A stretch of 40,934 bases of DNA from NCBI GenBank assembly GCA_036558905.1, contig DATBER010000160.1, positions 1-40,934 of the forward strand, in the 5' to 3' direction. Source of the stretch: DASXRA01 sp036558905 (GTDB taxonomy: Bacteria; Actinomycetota; Actinomycetes; Mycobacteriales; Jatrophihabitantaceae). Every line of letters starts with the position of its first letter. The first letter of the stretch is position 1. Below the pieces are notes generated by a model that saw nothing but the letters and a program-made list of their open reading frames with translations, was not told where the DNA came from and did no database searches. The position numbers were made by a program, and so were the translations under genes. Positions 1 to 9,066 of this stretch are shown here, piece after piece.

Positions 1-59
1 CGAGGCTCTCGCGAGCCGCGGCGCGACGGTGCTGCTCCGGGCTGTGGAGGTGGTAACGA
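1..59. other. Window edge upstream of ABC permease; no gene assignable
   Basis: One reading frame stops at TAA 54-56, which could be the tail of an upstream gene, but the few codons visible match nothing I recognise. A GGAGG ribosome-binding site lies about 10 bases before the GTG at 60. The substrate-binding protein expected for this transporter is not in the window and presumably lies to the left. Confidence 0.3.
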
Positions 60-1019
60 GTGGGCTCCTTCCTGATCCGCCGGATCGTGACAATGGTCGT
101 CGCGTTCCTGCTGATCACCGTGATCATCTTCTGGTTGGTCCATCTGGCGCCGGGGGATCCGGTCAGGCAGCTGATCCCGATCGACGAGTACAACTCGGGG
201 ACGCCTGCGTTCATCGCGATGAAGCGGCACGAGCTCGGGCTGGACAAACCGTTGATCGTCCAGTACTTCCGCTGGTTCGGTGACGCGATACACGGCAATC
301 TCGGCTACTCGGTGGCCAGCGGCCGTCCGGTCAGCTCGATGCTGGCCGAGCGCATCAGCCCGACCCTGGAGCTGATGGGGTTGTCGTTGCTGCTCGGCAT
401 CCTCATCGCGCTGCCGCTGGGCATGCTCGCCGCCGTCCGCAAGAACGGCATCACCGACTACCTCGCGACCGTCGTCAGCCTGGTCACGATCTCGACGCCG
501 ACGTTCTTCTTCGGCATCATCGCGATCTACGTCTTCTCGCTGAAGCTGAACCTGCTGCCGTCGTCGGGCATGTCCAACCCGACCGACGGCTCGACCAGCG
601 ACCTGCTGCGACATCTGGTCATGCCGGTGGTCGTGCTCGGCCTGGCCACCGCGGGGCAGCTGACCCGCTACGTGCGCTCGAGCGTGCTGAGCGAGCTGTC
701 GTCGGAGTACGTGCGAACCGCGCTGGCCAAGGGCATCCCGATGTGGAAGGTGCTGCTCAAGCACGTCCTGCGCAACGCGCTGATCCCCATCATCACGGTG
801 ATCGCGATCTTCCTGCCCGGACTGCTCGGCGGGGCGGTGGTCGTCGAGCAGATCTTCGCCTGGCCCGGCATGGGTCAGCTGGCCGTGACCGCGGTGACCC
901 GTCAGGACAACGCGGTGATCATCGCGTTCGCGCTGATGGTCGCGATCCTGGTCCTGCTGTCCAACCTGCTGGCCGATCTCCTCTACGCCGTAGTCGATCC
1001 GCGGGTGGTGCTGAAATGA
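60..1019 (+). CDS. ABC transporter permease, DppB/OppB type
   Basis: This is an inner-membrane permease of a dipeptide/oligopeptide-type (Dpp/Opp) ABC importer, 319 aa, the normal length for the family. An N-terminal hydrophobic anchor (about residues 10-30) is followed by the typical extracytoplasmic stretch and five further membrane segments. The cytoplasmic EAA loop is visible around residues 205-235 (EYVRTALAKG followed by LRNALIP) and would contact the ATPases. The GTG start at 60 is set by GGAGG upstream. Its stop overlaps the next start as ATGA (1016-1019), so the genes are translationally coupled. Importers of this family also carry oligosaccharides and opines, so a peptide substrate should not be assumed; the neighbouring sugar-acid-like catabolic genes make a non-peptide substrate plausible. 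Confidence 0.93.
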   Translation: MGSFLIRRIVTMVVAFLLITVIIFWLVHLAPGDPVRQLIPIDEYNSGTPAFIAMKRHELGLDKPLIVQYFRWFGDAIHGNLGYSVASGRPVSSMLAERISPTLELMGLSLLLGILIALPLGMLAAVRKNGITDYLATVVSLVTISTPTFFFGIIAIYVFSLKLNLLPSSGMSNPTDGSTSDLLRHLVMPVVVLGLATAGQLTRYVRSSVLSELSSEYVRTALAKGIPMWKVLLKHVLRNALIPIITVIAIFLPGLLGGAVVVEQIFAWPGMGQLAVTAVTRQDNAVIIAFALMVAILVLLSNLLADLLYAVVDPRVVLK

Positions 1020-1954
1020 GCCTCGGAACTGACGTAGTCGGGCCCTCTGATCCCGTGCTCGGCGAGCCCAGTGCCCCGCCGTCCGACGCGGTGGCACCGG
1101 CGCTGCGCCGGCGTTCACCGTTCATGCTCGGGCTGCGCCGCTATCTGCACAACTGGCTGGCCGTCGTGGGCGCGATCGTGCTGGTCGCGATCCTGTTCAC
1201 CGCGTTCATCCTGCCGCTGTTCGTGCACCTCGACCCGTACGCCGTCGACCTGACCCACTCCCGGCACCCGCCCGGTCCGGGGCACCTGCTCGGCACGGAC
1301 ACCACCGGGCGCGACGTGTTCGCCCGCGTGGTCTACGGCGGCCGGGTGTCGATGGGGGTCGGCCTGGCCGCCGCCGGGTTGGCGATCGTCCTCGGCTCGC
1401 TGCTCGGCTCGATCGCCGGGACGTTCGGGGGCTGGCTCGACACGGTCATCATGCGGGCCGCGGACATCTTCCTGTCGTTCCCGCCGACCGTGGTCGTCAT
1501 CGTGCTGGCCGGCATCTTCGGCCCGAGCGTGGAGATGCTGATCATCGCGCTCGGCGTGTTCGTCTGGCCGACGTCCGGCCGCGTCGTCCGCAGTGTGGTG
1601 GTGTCCATGCGCGAGCGTGAGTTCGTGCAGGCGGCCCGGGCGGTCGGCGCCGGCCGCGGCTGGCTCATCAGCCGACACCTGCTGCCGGCCGCGCTCAGCC
1701 AGATCGTCGTGATCTTCACGCTGACGGTGGCGAACTGCATCCTGCAGGAAGCGGCGCTGTCGTTCCTGGGCCTCGGCGTCCAGCCGCCCACGCCCAGCTG
1801 GGGCAACATGCTGACCGACGCCCAGAGCATCACGGTGATCAACTCCATGCCGTGGCTGTGGGTGCCGCCCGGCGTGGCAGTTGCCCTGGTCGTGTTGTGC
1901 GTCAACTTCGTCGGCGACGGCCTGCGCGATGCCGTCGACCCGAGGCAGAGGTAG
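1016..1954 (+). CDS. ABC transporter permease, DppC/OppC type
   Basis: This is the second permease of the same Dpp/Opp importer, 312 aa from the ATG that overlaps the previous stop. About 45 N-terminal cytoplasmic residues rich in Pro and Ala precede the first membrane helix. The OppC-type N-terminal region (LLGTDTTGRDVFARVVYGG) sits before the main BPD_transp_1 domain. The EAA loop is seen as REFVQAARAVGAGRG followed by HLLPAAL. The reading frame stays open far upstream of 1016 inside the previous gene, but that stretch is not plausible protein. The next gene starts six bases after its stop. Confidence 0.93.
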   Translation: MSLGTDVVGPSDPVLGEPSAPPSDAVAPALRRRSPFMLGLRRYLHNWLAVVGAIVLVAILFTAFILPLFVHLDPYAVDLTHSRHPPGPGHLLGTDTTGRDVFARVVYGGRVSMGVGLAAAGLAIVLGSLLGSIAGTFGGWLDTVIMRAADIFLSFPPTVVVIVLAGIFGPSVEMLIIALGVFVWPTSGRVVRSVVVSMREREFVQAARAVGAGRGWLISRHLLPAALSQIVVIFTLTVANCILQEAALSFLGLGVQPPTPSWGNMLTDAQSITVINSMPWLWVPPGVAVALVVLCVNFVGDGLRDAVDPRQR

Positions 1955-1960
1955 GCAGCG

Positions 1961-2982
1961 ATGAGTCAACCCCTTCTCGAGGTGCGCGACCTGGCGGTCC
2001 AGTTCAAGACGCTGGACGGTCTGGTGCACGCCGTCGACGGCGTGAGCTTCACCGTGGCCAAGGGCGAGATCCTCGGCGTGGTCGGCGAGTCCGGCTCGGG
2101 CAAGAGCGTCAGCGTGATGTCGATGCTGGGCCTTGTTCCCCAGCCGCCCGGGCGGATCGCCGGCGGTTCGGTGCTGTTCGAGGGCACCGACCTGCTGCGC
2201 GCGTCGAAGCGCCGCATGCGCCAGATCCGCGGCGAGCAGATCGGCATGATCTTCCAGGACCCGATGACCGCGCTGAACCCGGTCATGCGGATCGGCAAGC
2301 AGATCGCCGAGGCCATCCGCACCCATCACCGCCGCACGTCGGGTGATGCGGCGATGGCCCGCGCGATCGACCTGCTGCGCCTCGTCGGCGTGCCCCAGCC
2401 CGAGGCACGTGTGCAGCAGTACCCGCACCAGTTCTCGGGCGGCATGCGGCAACGGGCGATGATCGCGATGGCCATCGCCAACGATCCGACGCTGCTCATC
2501 GCCGACGAGCCGACCACCGCCCTGGACGTCACCATCCAGGCCCAGGTGCTGGACATGCTGCGCCGGGCCCAGGCCGAGACGGGCGCCGCGACCATCTTCA
2601 TCACGCACGACCTGGGTGTAGTCGCCGAGCTGGCCGAGCGGGTCATCGTCATGTACGCCGGGCGAGTCATGGAGTCGGGCGCGGTCCGGACGATATTCGC
2701 CAGCCCCCGTCACCCCTATACAGTCGGGCTGCTGAAGAGCCTGCCGTCGCTCAAACACGAGTCGCAGACCTTGACCCCGATCCCCGGCAACCCGCCGAAC
2801 CTGCTGCAGCCGATCCCGGGCTGCCCGTTCCAGCCCCGCTGCGACATCGGCCGCGACCGCGAGATCTGCGCAACGACGCGCCCGCCGCTGGCCGAGGTGG
2901 CGCCTGGGCACACGTCGGCCTGCCACTTCTCGGACGAGCTCGCCGGCACGTCACCGGCCACCACGGGAGCGGGAGCGACGGT

Positions 2983-2986
<4 letters not shown>
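1961..2986 (+). CDS. ABC transporter ATPase, DppD/OppD type
   Basis: This is a cytoplasmic ATPase that powers the Dpp/Opp importer, 341 aa. Walker A GESGSGKS is at residues 42-49, the signature FSGGMRQR at about 158-165, and Walker B LLIADEP at 178-184, followed by the H-loop (ITHDLG). The C-terminal oligopeptide-type extension carries four Cys in the order GCPF, RCDI, EICA, ACHF, a pattern seen in DppD/OppD proteins and in some members associated with an iron-sulfur cluster. Its stop overlaps the ATG of the next ATPase as ATGA at 2983-2986, so the pair is coupled. Confidence 0.95.
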
Positions 2987-4023
<1,037 letters not shown>

Positions 4024-4046
4024 CGCGACCGCGGGGCTGCGGCCGC

Positions 4047-4102
4047 GGGCGGGCGGCCGGCGGTTGGCGACGTCGGGCGGGCGGCCGGCGGTTGGCGACG
4101 TC
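4047..4102. repeat. Perfect tandem duplication of 28 bp
   Basis: Positions 4047-4074 and 4075-4102 are identical, head to tail, with no spacer. The unit is GC-rich and ends in TTGGCGACGTC. It lies in the gap between the ABC operon and the convergent amidohydrolase gene and has no coding role that I can see. Confidence 0.9.
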
Positions 4103-4126
4103 AGGCTGGCGCCCGCGGGCCGGCGG

Positions 4127-4201
4127 CCGATACCGCTTCCCCTCCAGTCCAACAACCCTCGGACCCGAAATCTGGTCAGACGGGAGGGGAAGCGGTATCG
4201 G
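4127..4201. terminator. Bidirectional terminator-like inverted repeat, 19-bp arms
   Basis: The arms 4127-4145 and 4183-4201 are exact reverse complements (19 bp) with a 37-base loop. The element sits between two convergent genes, the ABC operon ending at 4023 and the amidohydrolase ending at 4217, so it can stop transcription from both sides. No U-run follows, which is usual for actinobacterial terminators. The 13-base core AGCGGTATCGGCT reappears at about 37072-37084. Confidence 0.65.
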
Positions 4202-4216
4202 CTGACGGCGCGTGAC

Positions 4217-5041
4217 TCAGACGCCGAGCGCCGGACGGGGGTCGCCCTCGAGCAGCCACTCGACGGTGCTCGGTTCGATGGGCGGCAGACCCTCGGGGCG
4301 ACTCGCGGCGAGCCGGCGCAGCTCGTCGGCCGCCTGGGCCGGCGTCCAGATCGGGAAGTCGGACCCGAACAGCAGCTTGTCGACGACGCCCCACTCCTGG
4401 GCCCGGGTCAGGGCCAGGTAACCGTCGAGGGGGCGGGCCCAGGACGCCGAGACGTCGGCGAACACGCGGCGGTTCTTGCGCACCGTCACGATCGTCTCGC
4501 GCTGCCAGGGGTGGCCGAGGTGGGCGATGATCTGGGTCAGGTCGGGGTGCCGGCGAGCCACCTCGTCTACCACGAGCGGATTGCTCACCGACAGCTTGCC
4601 CGCCGGGCTGGGCGTCGCGCCCATGTGCCAGAGGACGATCAGCCCGGCCCCGGCAGCGGCCCGGTAGAACGCGTCGTAGCGTTCGTCGGTCGGATCGAAC
4701 AGGGCCAGCACCGGGTACAGCTTGATGCCGCCCAGGCCACGGGCGACGCCGTCGCGCAACTGGTCGAGCACGTCGTCGTCGCTCGGATCGAGCGCCATGA
4801 ACCCGATCGTGTTGGTCGACGTCTTCGCGCAGAACCACTCGACGTACTCGTTCGGCGTCATGACGCCGGCGGCGGTCGCCCGCATGCCGAACACGAAGGC
4901 GAGGTCGACGTCCTGCATCGCCGCGTCGTACTCAGCCGGGCTGTGGTTCGGGTACTCGTACCCGTACACCGGCTGCCAGTGATCGTGCCACTCGTCGCCC
5001 CAGTGCTCGGCCAGATGACAGTGCGTGTGGACGTCGATCAC
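4217..5041 (-). CDS. Amidohydrolase family protein (COG2159-like TIM barrel)
   Basis: This is a cytoplasmic metal-dependent hydrolase or decarboxylase of the amidohydrolase_2 group, 274 aa. The metal-binding HxH motif is at residues 5-7 (DVHTHCH). Further likely ligands are His139 (LWHMG), His174 (IIAHLGHPW) and the catalytic Asp228 (LFGSDFP), all in family order. This group includes lactonases and beta-keto-acid-type decarboxylases, so next to sugar-type dehydrogenases and an FAH hydrolase a lactonase role is possible but unproven. It starts 18 bases after the IclR gene stop and is the last gene of the reverse operon. Confidence 0.85.
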   Translation of the reverse strand: MIDVHTHCHLAEHWGDEWHDHWQPVYGYEYPNHSPAEYDAAMQDVDLAFVFGMRATAAGVMTPNEYVEWFCAKTSTNTIGFMALDPSDDDVLDQLRDGVARGLGGIKLYPVLALFDPTDERYDAFYRAAAGAGLIVLWHMGATPSPAGKLSVSNPLVVDEVARRHPDLTQIIAHLGHPWQRETIVTVRKNRRVFADVSASWARPLDGYLALTRAQEWGVVDKLLFGSDFPIWTPAQAADELRRLAASRPEGLPPIEPSTVEWLLEGDPRPALGV

Positions 5042-5059
5042 TAGGGCAGACTCCGGGAT

Positions 5060-5932
5060 CTACTGCTCGGGCTCGAAGCCGACCGGACGCAGCGAGCGGT
5101 GCACGATGCGCAGGGCGGCGTTGAAGTCGGGATCAGCGGCCAATTGCGCGGACACCTCGCGCAGCTCGGCCACGTAGGACTCGTGCTTCGACGCGGTGAA
5201 CTCCCCCGACGGGCCCGAGACGCTGACCGCGGCCAGGCACTCGCCGTCGAGCTCGACGCCCACCGCGACGCAGCGCAGGCCGGGGCTGCGCTCGTTGTCG
5301 TCGAGGGCATAGCCCCGGCGCAGGGTGCGGCGCAGCTCGGCGGTCAGGTCGCTGATCGTCGTGATCGTCTGGTCGGTGAACGACGGGAACGGCTCGGGCG
5401 GCGTGCAGGCGGGCAGCAGCTCGGCCGGCACGTGAGCCAGCAGCATCTTGCCCAGGCCGGTGCAGTACCCGTAGTCGCGGGTGCCTGGCGCGGCCGTGAA
5501 GCGCAGCGGGCGATCCGGCTCGCTGACGCAGATGTGCAGCACCTGGTTGCCGTCCAGCACCCCCAGGTTGGCCGTCTGCCCGGTCCGGGCGGACACCGGG
5601 GCGAGGTAGGCGCCGGCCACCACCGAGAGGTCGAGCGACGAGACGTAGGCCGTGGCCAGCCGCTGCACCTTGTGGCCGAGCCGGTAGGACGGGCGGTCGT
5701 CGACCCGCACGGCGTACTCCAGCTCGCACAGCACGCTGAGCAGGCGCACCAACGTGCTCTTGGGCAGCGCGGTGTTGTCGGCGAGGTCGTTGAGGGTGAG
5801 CGGATGCGACTGCATGGCCATCTGCTCGAGCAGCGCCAGACCGCGAGCGAGAGCGTTGGCGTGGTAGTTGGCCGACGCGGGACGGATCTCCTCTACGACG
5901 GCCGCCTTGCTACGACGTACGGGACCGGCCAC
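5060..5932 (-). CDS. IclR-family transcriptional regulator
   Basis: This is a DNA-binding regulator of 290 aa. The winged helix-turn-helix is at about residues 25-80 (LTLNDLADNTALPKSTLVRL) and is followed by the IclR effector-binding domain with its typical GLGKMLLAH and GYALDDNE segments. The GTG start at 5932 has a strong AGGAGGA about 11 bases upstream. A 30-residue N-terminal arm precedes the HTH, somewhat long for the family. A TTGACA hexamer at 5961-5966 (reverse) may belong to its own promoter, but no good -10 fits. It lies inside the catabolic operon and is the best candidate for the protein that binds the TGGAA-N5-TTCCA elements at 8890, 9037, 15162 and 15238; the link is inference. 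Confidence 0.93.
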   Translation of the reverse strand: MAGPVRRSKAAVVEEIRPASANYHANALARGLALLEQMAMQSHPLTLNDLADNTALPKSTLVRLLSVLCELEYAVRVDDRPSYRLGHKVQRLATAYVSSLDLSVVAGAYLAPVSARTGQTANLGVLDGNQVLHICVSEPDRPLRFTAAPGTRDYGYCTGLGKMLLAHVPAELLPACTPPEPFPSFTDQTITTISDLTAELRRTLRRGYALDDNERSPGLRCVAVGVELDGECLAAVSVSGPSGEFTASKHESYVAELREVSAQLAADPDFNAALRIVHRSLRPVGFEPEQ

Positions 5933-5992
5933 GATGCTTGCCCTCCTCCTGGACTGGTCGTGTCAACTTACCCTCGGGGGCACCCTCATCGG

Positions 5993-6853
5993 TCAACGCA
6001 GCTCGGTCCGCAACTCGCCCAGACCGCCGATCGTGACCGTCATCCGGTCACCGGCACTCAGGTACTCGCCGGTGGCCGCGCCGACCCCGGACGGCGTCCC
6101 GGTCAGGATGACGTCGCCGGGCTCGAGGGTCATCAGCCGCGATGCGTGACTGATCAGCTCGGCCACCGAGAAGATCATGTCGTTGGTCGAACCCTGCTGG
6201 CGCACCTGGCCGTTGAGCTCGAATCGCACCGAAAGTCCTTGTGGGTCCGGCACGTCGTCGGCCGTGACCAGGTAGGGCCCGAGCGGTGCGAACCCGTCGA
6301 ACCACTTGCCGGCCAGCCAGTCGAAGAACCACACGGCCTTGTCATCGGTGTCACGCTCGAACCCGTAGTCGACCGACCGGGCCGACACATCGTTGGCGCA
6401 CAGGTAACCGGCGACGACGCCCAGCGCCTCGGCCACGTCGACGTTCTTGACCGTCCGGCCGATCACCACGCCCAGCTCGGCCTCCCAGTCGACCTGTTTG
6501 CTCAGCTCGGGCAGCTCGATCGCCTCGTCCGGATCGGCAATGCACGTGGGCGGCTTGAGGAACAGCCGCGGCGACAGGTGTGACTTGTCCAGCGGCTCGC
6601 CGCCGGTCTCGGTGACGTGGTCCTGGTAGTTGGCGGCGGCCGCGAGCAGCTTGCCCGGCCGCAGCAGCGGAGCGCGCAGGCTGACGTCGGCCACCGCGTA
6701 CCGGCCCCGGCTCGACGGCAGCGCGCCGTCGCCGAGCGGGAACACCCGCTGCAGCAGGCCGAGCAGGTCGCCCTCGCCCAGCTCGTCGATCTGGTCGCCG
6801 TCCAGCCGCCCGTGCCGCAGCGCACCGTCGCGCTCGTAGCTGACCAACCTCAT
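5993..6853 (-). CDS. Fumarylacetoacetate hydrolase (FAH) family protein
   Basis: This is a 286-aa cytoplasmic hydrolase/lyase that would act on beta-diketo or 2-keto-3-deoxy acids. The metal ligands Glu124 and Glu126 (DWEAELG) and Asp155 (CANDVSAR) are present, as are Lys100 (FLKPP) and the C-terminal ILTGTPSGVG signature. FAH enzymes complete several pathways by splitting diketo acids, including the non-phosphorylated L-fucose/L-rhamnose routes in which an enolase-superfamily dehydratase acts earlier; a similar dehydratase-like gene lies at 13903-15117. The start overlaps the previous stop (ATGA 6850-6853) and GGAGG lies just upstream. The exact substrate is unknown. Confidence 0.92.
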   Translation of the reverse strand: MRLVSYERDGALRHGRLDGDQIDELGEGDLLGLLQRVFPLGDGALPSSRGRYAVADVSLRAPLLRPGKLLAAAANYQDHVTETGGEPLDKSHLSPRLFLKPPTCIADPDEAIELPELSKQVDWEAELGVVIGRTVKNVDVAEALGVVAGYLCANDVSARSVDYGFERDTDDKAVWFFDWLAGKWFDGFAPLGPYLVTADDVPDPQGLSVRFELNGQVRQQGSTNDMIFSVAELISHASRLMTLEPGDVILTGTPSGVGAATGEYLSAGDRMTVTIGGLGELRTELR

Positions 6854-7848
6854 CGGGTATCTCCTCCAGGGGCGGCGACGGGTTCGGGACGGGCCGACGC
6901 CAGCGAGCGGTTCGCCGCGTCGACGACCTGGTGCACGTGGCGGGCGTCGTCGATGCCGACCGGTGCGGCGCCGCCGCCGGACACGGCCCGGCAGGTCTGC
7001 GCGATCAGCGTCGTGACCGAGGCCGACGCCGGCCCGGCCGATGTCGCGTCGGCGGTACGCACACGCAGAGCCGGCTTGGTCGCGTCGATGTCAAGCACGC
7101 CGTGTGACCCGCTGATCCGGTACCGGTGCCGGGCCAGGCCGGCCCGCGCGACTCCGTCGAGCGGCCCGGTCCGGCCGAGCACGATCGTGCCGGTCACGCC
7201 GTTGGCGTAGTCGATCAGCAGCGTGACGAAGTCGTCGGCCGCGTCGTTCCAATACCGCCCGCGCCGCGCGTACACCCGGGTCGCGTCCAGGCCGAGCAGG
7301 GCGTGCAGGACGTCCACCGGATACACGCCCAGATTCAGCAGCTCACCGCTCGGGGCCGGGGTCCCGCCGGCCACCACGAAGTCGGCCTGCACGTTCCAGG
7401 GCAACCCGACGCGTCCCGCAGCCAGCGCGGCCCGGGCCGAGACGAGCGGTGCTGCGAAGCGCTGGTGCAACGCCGGCACGACGAGCGAATCACCTTGCGC
7501 GCTCGCGATCTTCTCGACCTCGTCGAGGGTCGCGGCCAGCGGCTTGTCGGCCAGCACATGCTTTCCGGCCCGCAGCGCGGCGGAGACGAGTTCCACCCTT
7601 CGCTCCAGCGGCGCGGCGAGGCTGACCAGCTCGACCGCATCGTGGCCGAGCGCCGCGTCCAGGTCGTCGTGCGCCGGAACGTCCAGCTCGGCGGCCACCT
7701 TCTGCGCGGTCGCCCGATCGCCGTCGCCGGTCGGGACGACGCCGACGATGCGCGCGTCGGGCTGGGCCTGCCAGGCCGGCAGGTACATCGCGCTCTGGTG
7801 GTCCTGCTCGCCGATCCCGGCGAAGCCGGCGAGCAACACGCCGATCAT
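6850..7848 (-). CDS. Gfo/Idh/MocA-family oxidoreductase B
   Basis: This is an NAD(P)-dependent dehydrogenase of 332 aa. A Rossmann start (VLLAGFAGIG, residues 4-13) and the family motif DKPLA with Lys102 are clear. The C-terminal alpha/beta domain would bind a sugar, inositol or similar polyol. The first glycine motif is a little unusual because a GIGEQDHQ stretch follows the first strand. The frame is open further upstream, but the ATG at 7848 overlaps the previous stop (7845-7848), so this start is preferred. It sits between a second family member and the FAH hydrolase. Confidence 0.9.
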   Translation of the reverse strand: MIGVLLAGFAGIGEQDHQSAMYLPAWQAQPDARIVGVVPTGDGDRATAQKVAAELDVPAHDDLDAALGHDAVELVSLAAPLERRVELVSAALRAGKHVLADKPLAATLDEVEKIASAQGDSLVVPALHQRFAAPLVSARAALAAGRVGLPWNVQADFVVAGGTPAPSGELLNLGVYPVDVLHALLGLDATRVYARRGRYWNDAADDFVTLLIDYANGVTGTIVLGRTGPLDGVARAGLARHRYRISGSHGVLDIDATKPALRVRTADATSAGPASASVTTLIAQTCRAVSGGGAAPVGIDDARHVHQVVDAANRSLASARPEPVAAPGGDTR

Positions 7849-8864
7849 GCGAGCACCGCCTGATCGCCGAGCACCTCGGCCAGCTCGACCGGTTCGCCGC
7901 GGGCGATGGACAGTTCGGACGCCACGCCCAGCGCGACGGCCTGCACGGCGTCGGCCGGGCTCATCCGGGGCGGGGCGCCGTCGATGCTGTCCAGCCACGC
8001 GGACAGCTGCCGGGCGAAGCCGTTACCTCCGGCGGCCGGCACGCTCTGCAGTCCCTGCTCGGTGAACAGCAGCGACGACTCGCCGTCCCAGCCCTGCTCG
8101 ATCAGACCGGCCGTACCGGCGACGAGCAGCTCGCGGTAGCCGAACGATCCCGGCCGGTGGGCCCGGCTCATCTCGCAGACAGCCGTGCCACCGTGCGCGT
8201 ACTCGACGGTCATCTCCAGGTAGTCGTAAATGCGCAGCTCGCCTGCGGTCTGGGTGCGTCCGCGCGCATAGACGCGCAGTGGCTCGTCGCCCAGCCACCA
8301 CGTGACGAGGTCGAGCAGGTGGACGCCGTTGTGCAACGAGTGACCGCCCGACCGTGCGGGATCGAGCACCCAGGCCCGCCAGTCCGGCCAGATCCAGCCG
8401 CCCAGGATCGACAGCCGGGCCGCGACCGGATCGCCGATCGCGCCCGAGTCGATCACCGACCGGACGGCCAGCCCGTAGTCGTAACTGCGATGCGTGTGGG
8501 CGGCGGCCACCACGCGGTCGGCCGCGGCGAAGGCGTCGACCACCTGCTGGGCGCCGGCCACCGTCGTCGCCAACGGCTTCTCGGCGAGCAGGTGCTTGCC
8601 GGCGGCGGCCACCTGCAGGGCGATGGAAACGTGGGTGTGGTTCGGCGTGCAGACGATCACCGCGTCGACGCGGGGCCAGGTCAGGGCCTCGGCCAGGTCG
8701 GTGCCGTAGCGGGCATTGCCGTTCGCGTAGGCGAAGTCGCGCGCCCGGCCCGGATCGACGTCGACGACCCCGGCCAGCTCGGCGCGCGATTCGCCGCTCA
8801 TGGCGCGGATGTGCGAGTCGGCGATGAATCCGGCGCCGACGACGAGAATTCCCACTGTGCTCAT
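7845..8864 (-). CDS. Gfo/Idh/MocA-family oxidoreductase A
   Basis: This is an NAD(P)-dependent dehydrogenase of 339 aa and the first gene of the reverse catabolic operon. The Rossmann motif VVGAGFIADSH spans residues 8-18, and the catalytic-region motif AEKPLATT contains Lys96. The C-terminal half has the conserved SGGHSLHNGVHLLDL segment containing the histidine usually near the substrate. Oxidoreductases A and B clearly differ, so they probably catalyse different steps, for example oxidation at two positions or oxidation followed by reduction. The promoter at 8915-8943 and the operator-like element at 8890-8904 lie directly upstream. Confidence 0.92.
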   Translation of the reverse strand: MSTVGILVVGAGFIADSHIRAMSGESRAELAGVVDVDPGRARDFAYANGNARYGTDLAEALTWPRVDAVIVCTPNHTHVSIALQVAAAGKHLLAEKPLATTVAGAQQVVDAFAAADRVVAAAHTHRSYDYGLAVRSVIDSGAIGDPVAARLSILGGWIWPDWRAWVLDPARSGGHSLHNGVHLLDLVTWWLGDEPLRVYARGRTQTAGELRIYDYLEMTVEYAHGGTAVCEMSRAHRPGSFGYRELLVAGTAGLIEQGWDGESSLLFTEQGLQSVPAAGGNGFARQLSAWLDSIDGAPPRMSPADAVQAVALGVASELSIARGEPVELAEVLGDQAVLA

Positions 8865-8889
8865 GGGCGAGATGATTTCGGCACGGATG

Positions 8890-8904
8890 CGGAACAGGTT
8901 TTCA
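8890..8904. promoter_or_regulatory. IclR-box-like operator, degenerate copy
   Basis: The sequence CGGAA-CAGGT-TTTCA matches the 5-5-5 layout TGGAA-N5-TTCCA with two changes. It lies between the predicted transcription start of the reverse operon and its ATG, where a bound repressor would block transcription. It is the weakest of four copies. Confidence 0.5.
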
Positions 8905-8914
8905 TGTCTGAGAT

Positions 8915-8943
8915 ATCCTCGCCAGGCCGCCTACTTATGTCAA
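8915..8943 (-). promoter_or_regulatory. Sigma-70-type promoter for the reverse catabolic operon
   Basis: On the reverse strand a perfect TTGACA -35 (8943-8938) is followed after 17 bases by GAGGAT (8920-8915), which keeps the A at position 2 and T at position 6 of the -10. It is about 50 bases upstream of the oxidoreductase A start and next to an operator-like element. Confidence 0.5.
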
Positions 8944-8999
8944 GGACTGCGGCTCCGGATCTACCTCCGCGTGAACCGGACCGACCTGATCACCGTTGA

Positions 9000-9029
9000 T
9001 TGACATTGACGACCGGCAACACCTATCTT
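9000..9029 (+). promoter_or_regulatory. Sigma-70-type promoter for the aminotransferase gene
   Basis: A perfect TTGACA (9000-9005) is followed after 18 bases by TATCTT (9024-9029). The predicted transcription start falls at about 9036, directly before the operator-like palindrome at 9037-9051. The gene starts at 9067. Confidence 0.6.
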
Positions 9030-9036
9030 CGGGACC

Positions 9037-9051
9037 TGGAATGCCGTTCCA
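9037..9051. promoter_or_regulatory. IclR-box-like operator, perfect palindrome
   Basis: The sequence TGGAATGCCGTTCCA has perfect five-base arms TGGAA and TTCCA around five bases. It has the same layout as the E. coli IclR box (TGGAAATNATTTCCA, from memory). It sits just after the -10 of the aminotransferase promoter, a repressor position. Confidence 0.7.
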
Positions 9052-9066
9052 TATATGAAGGTGAGC

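Noticed and set aside
1115..2926. Long reverse-strand open frame opposite the ABC permease and ATPase genes
   Set aside because: It is rich in Arg, His, Asp and Gln with no domain, and lies antisense to clear transporter genes. It is a GC-rich shadow frame.
5961..5966. TTGACA (reverse) as a full promoter for the IclR gene
   Set aside because: Only 28 bases separate it from the start codon, and any -10 at normal spacing would fall on the ribosome-binding site.
9055..9066. Upstream ATG at 9055 as start of the aminotransferase
   Set aside because: It has no ribosome-binding site and abuts the operator; 9067 has a good one and gives the family-like N-terminus.
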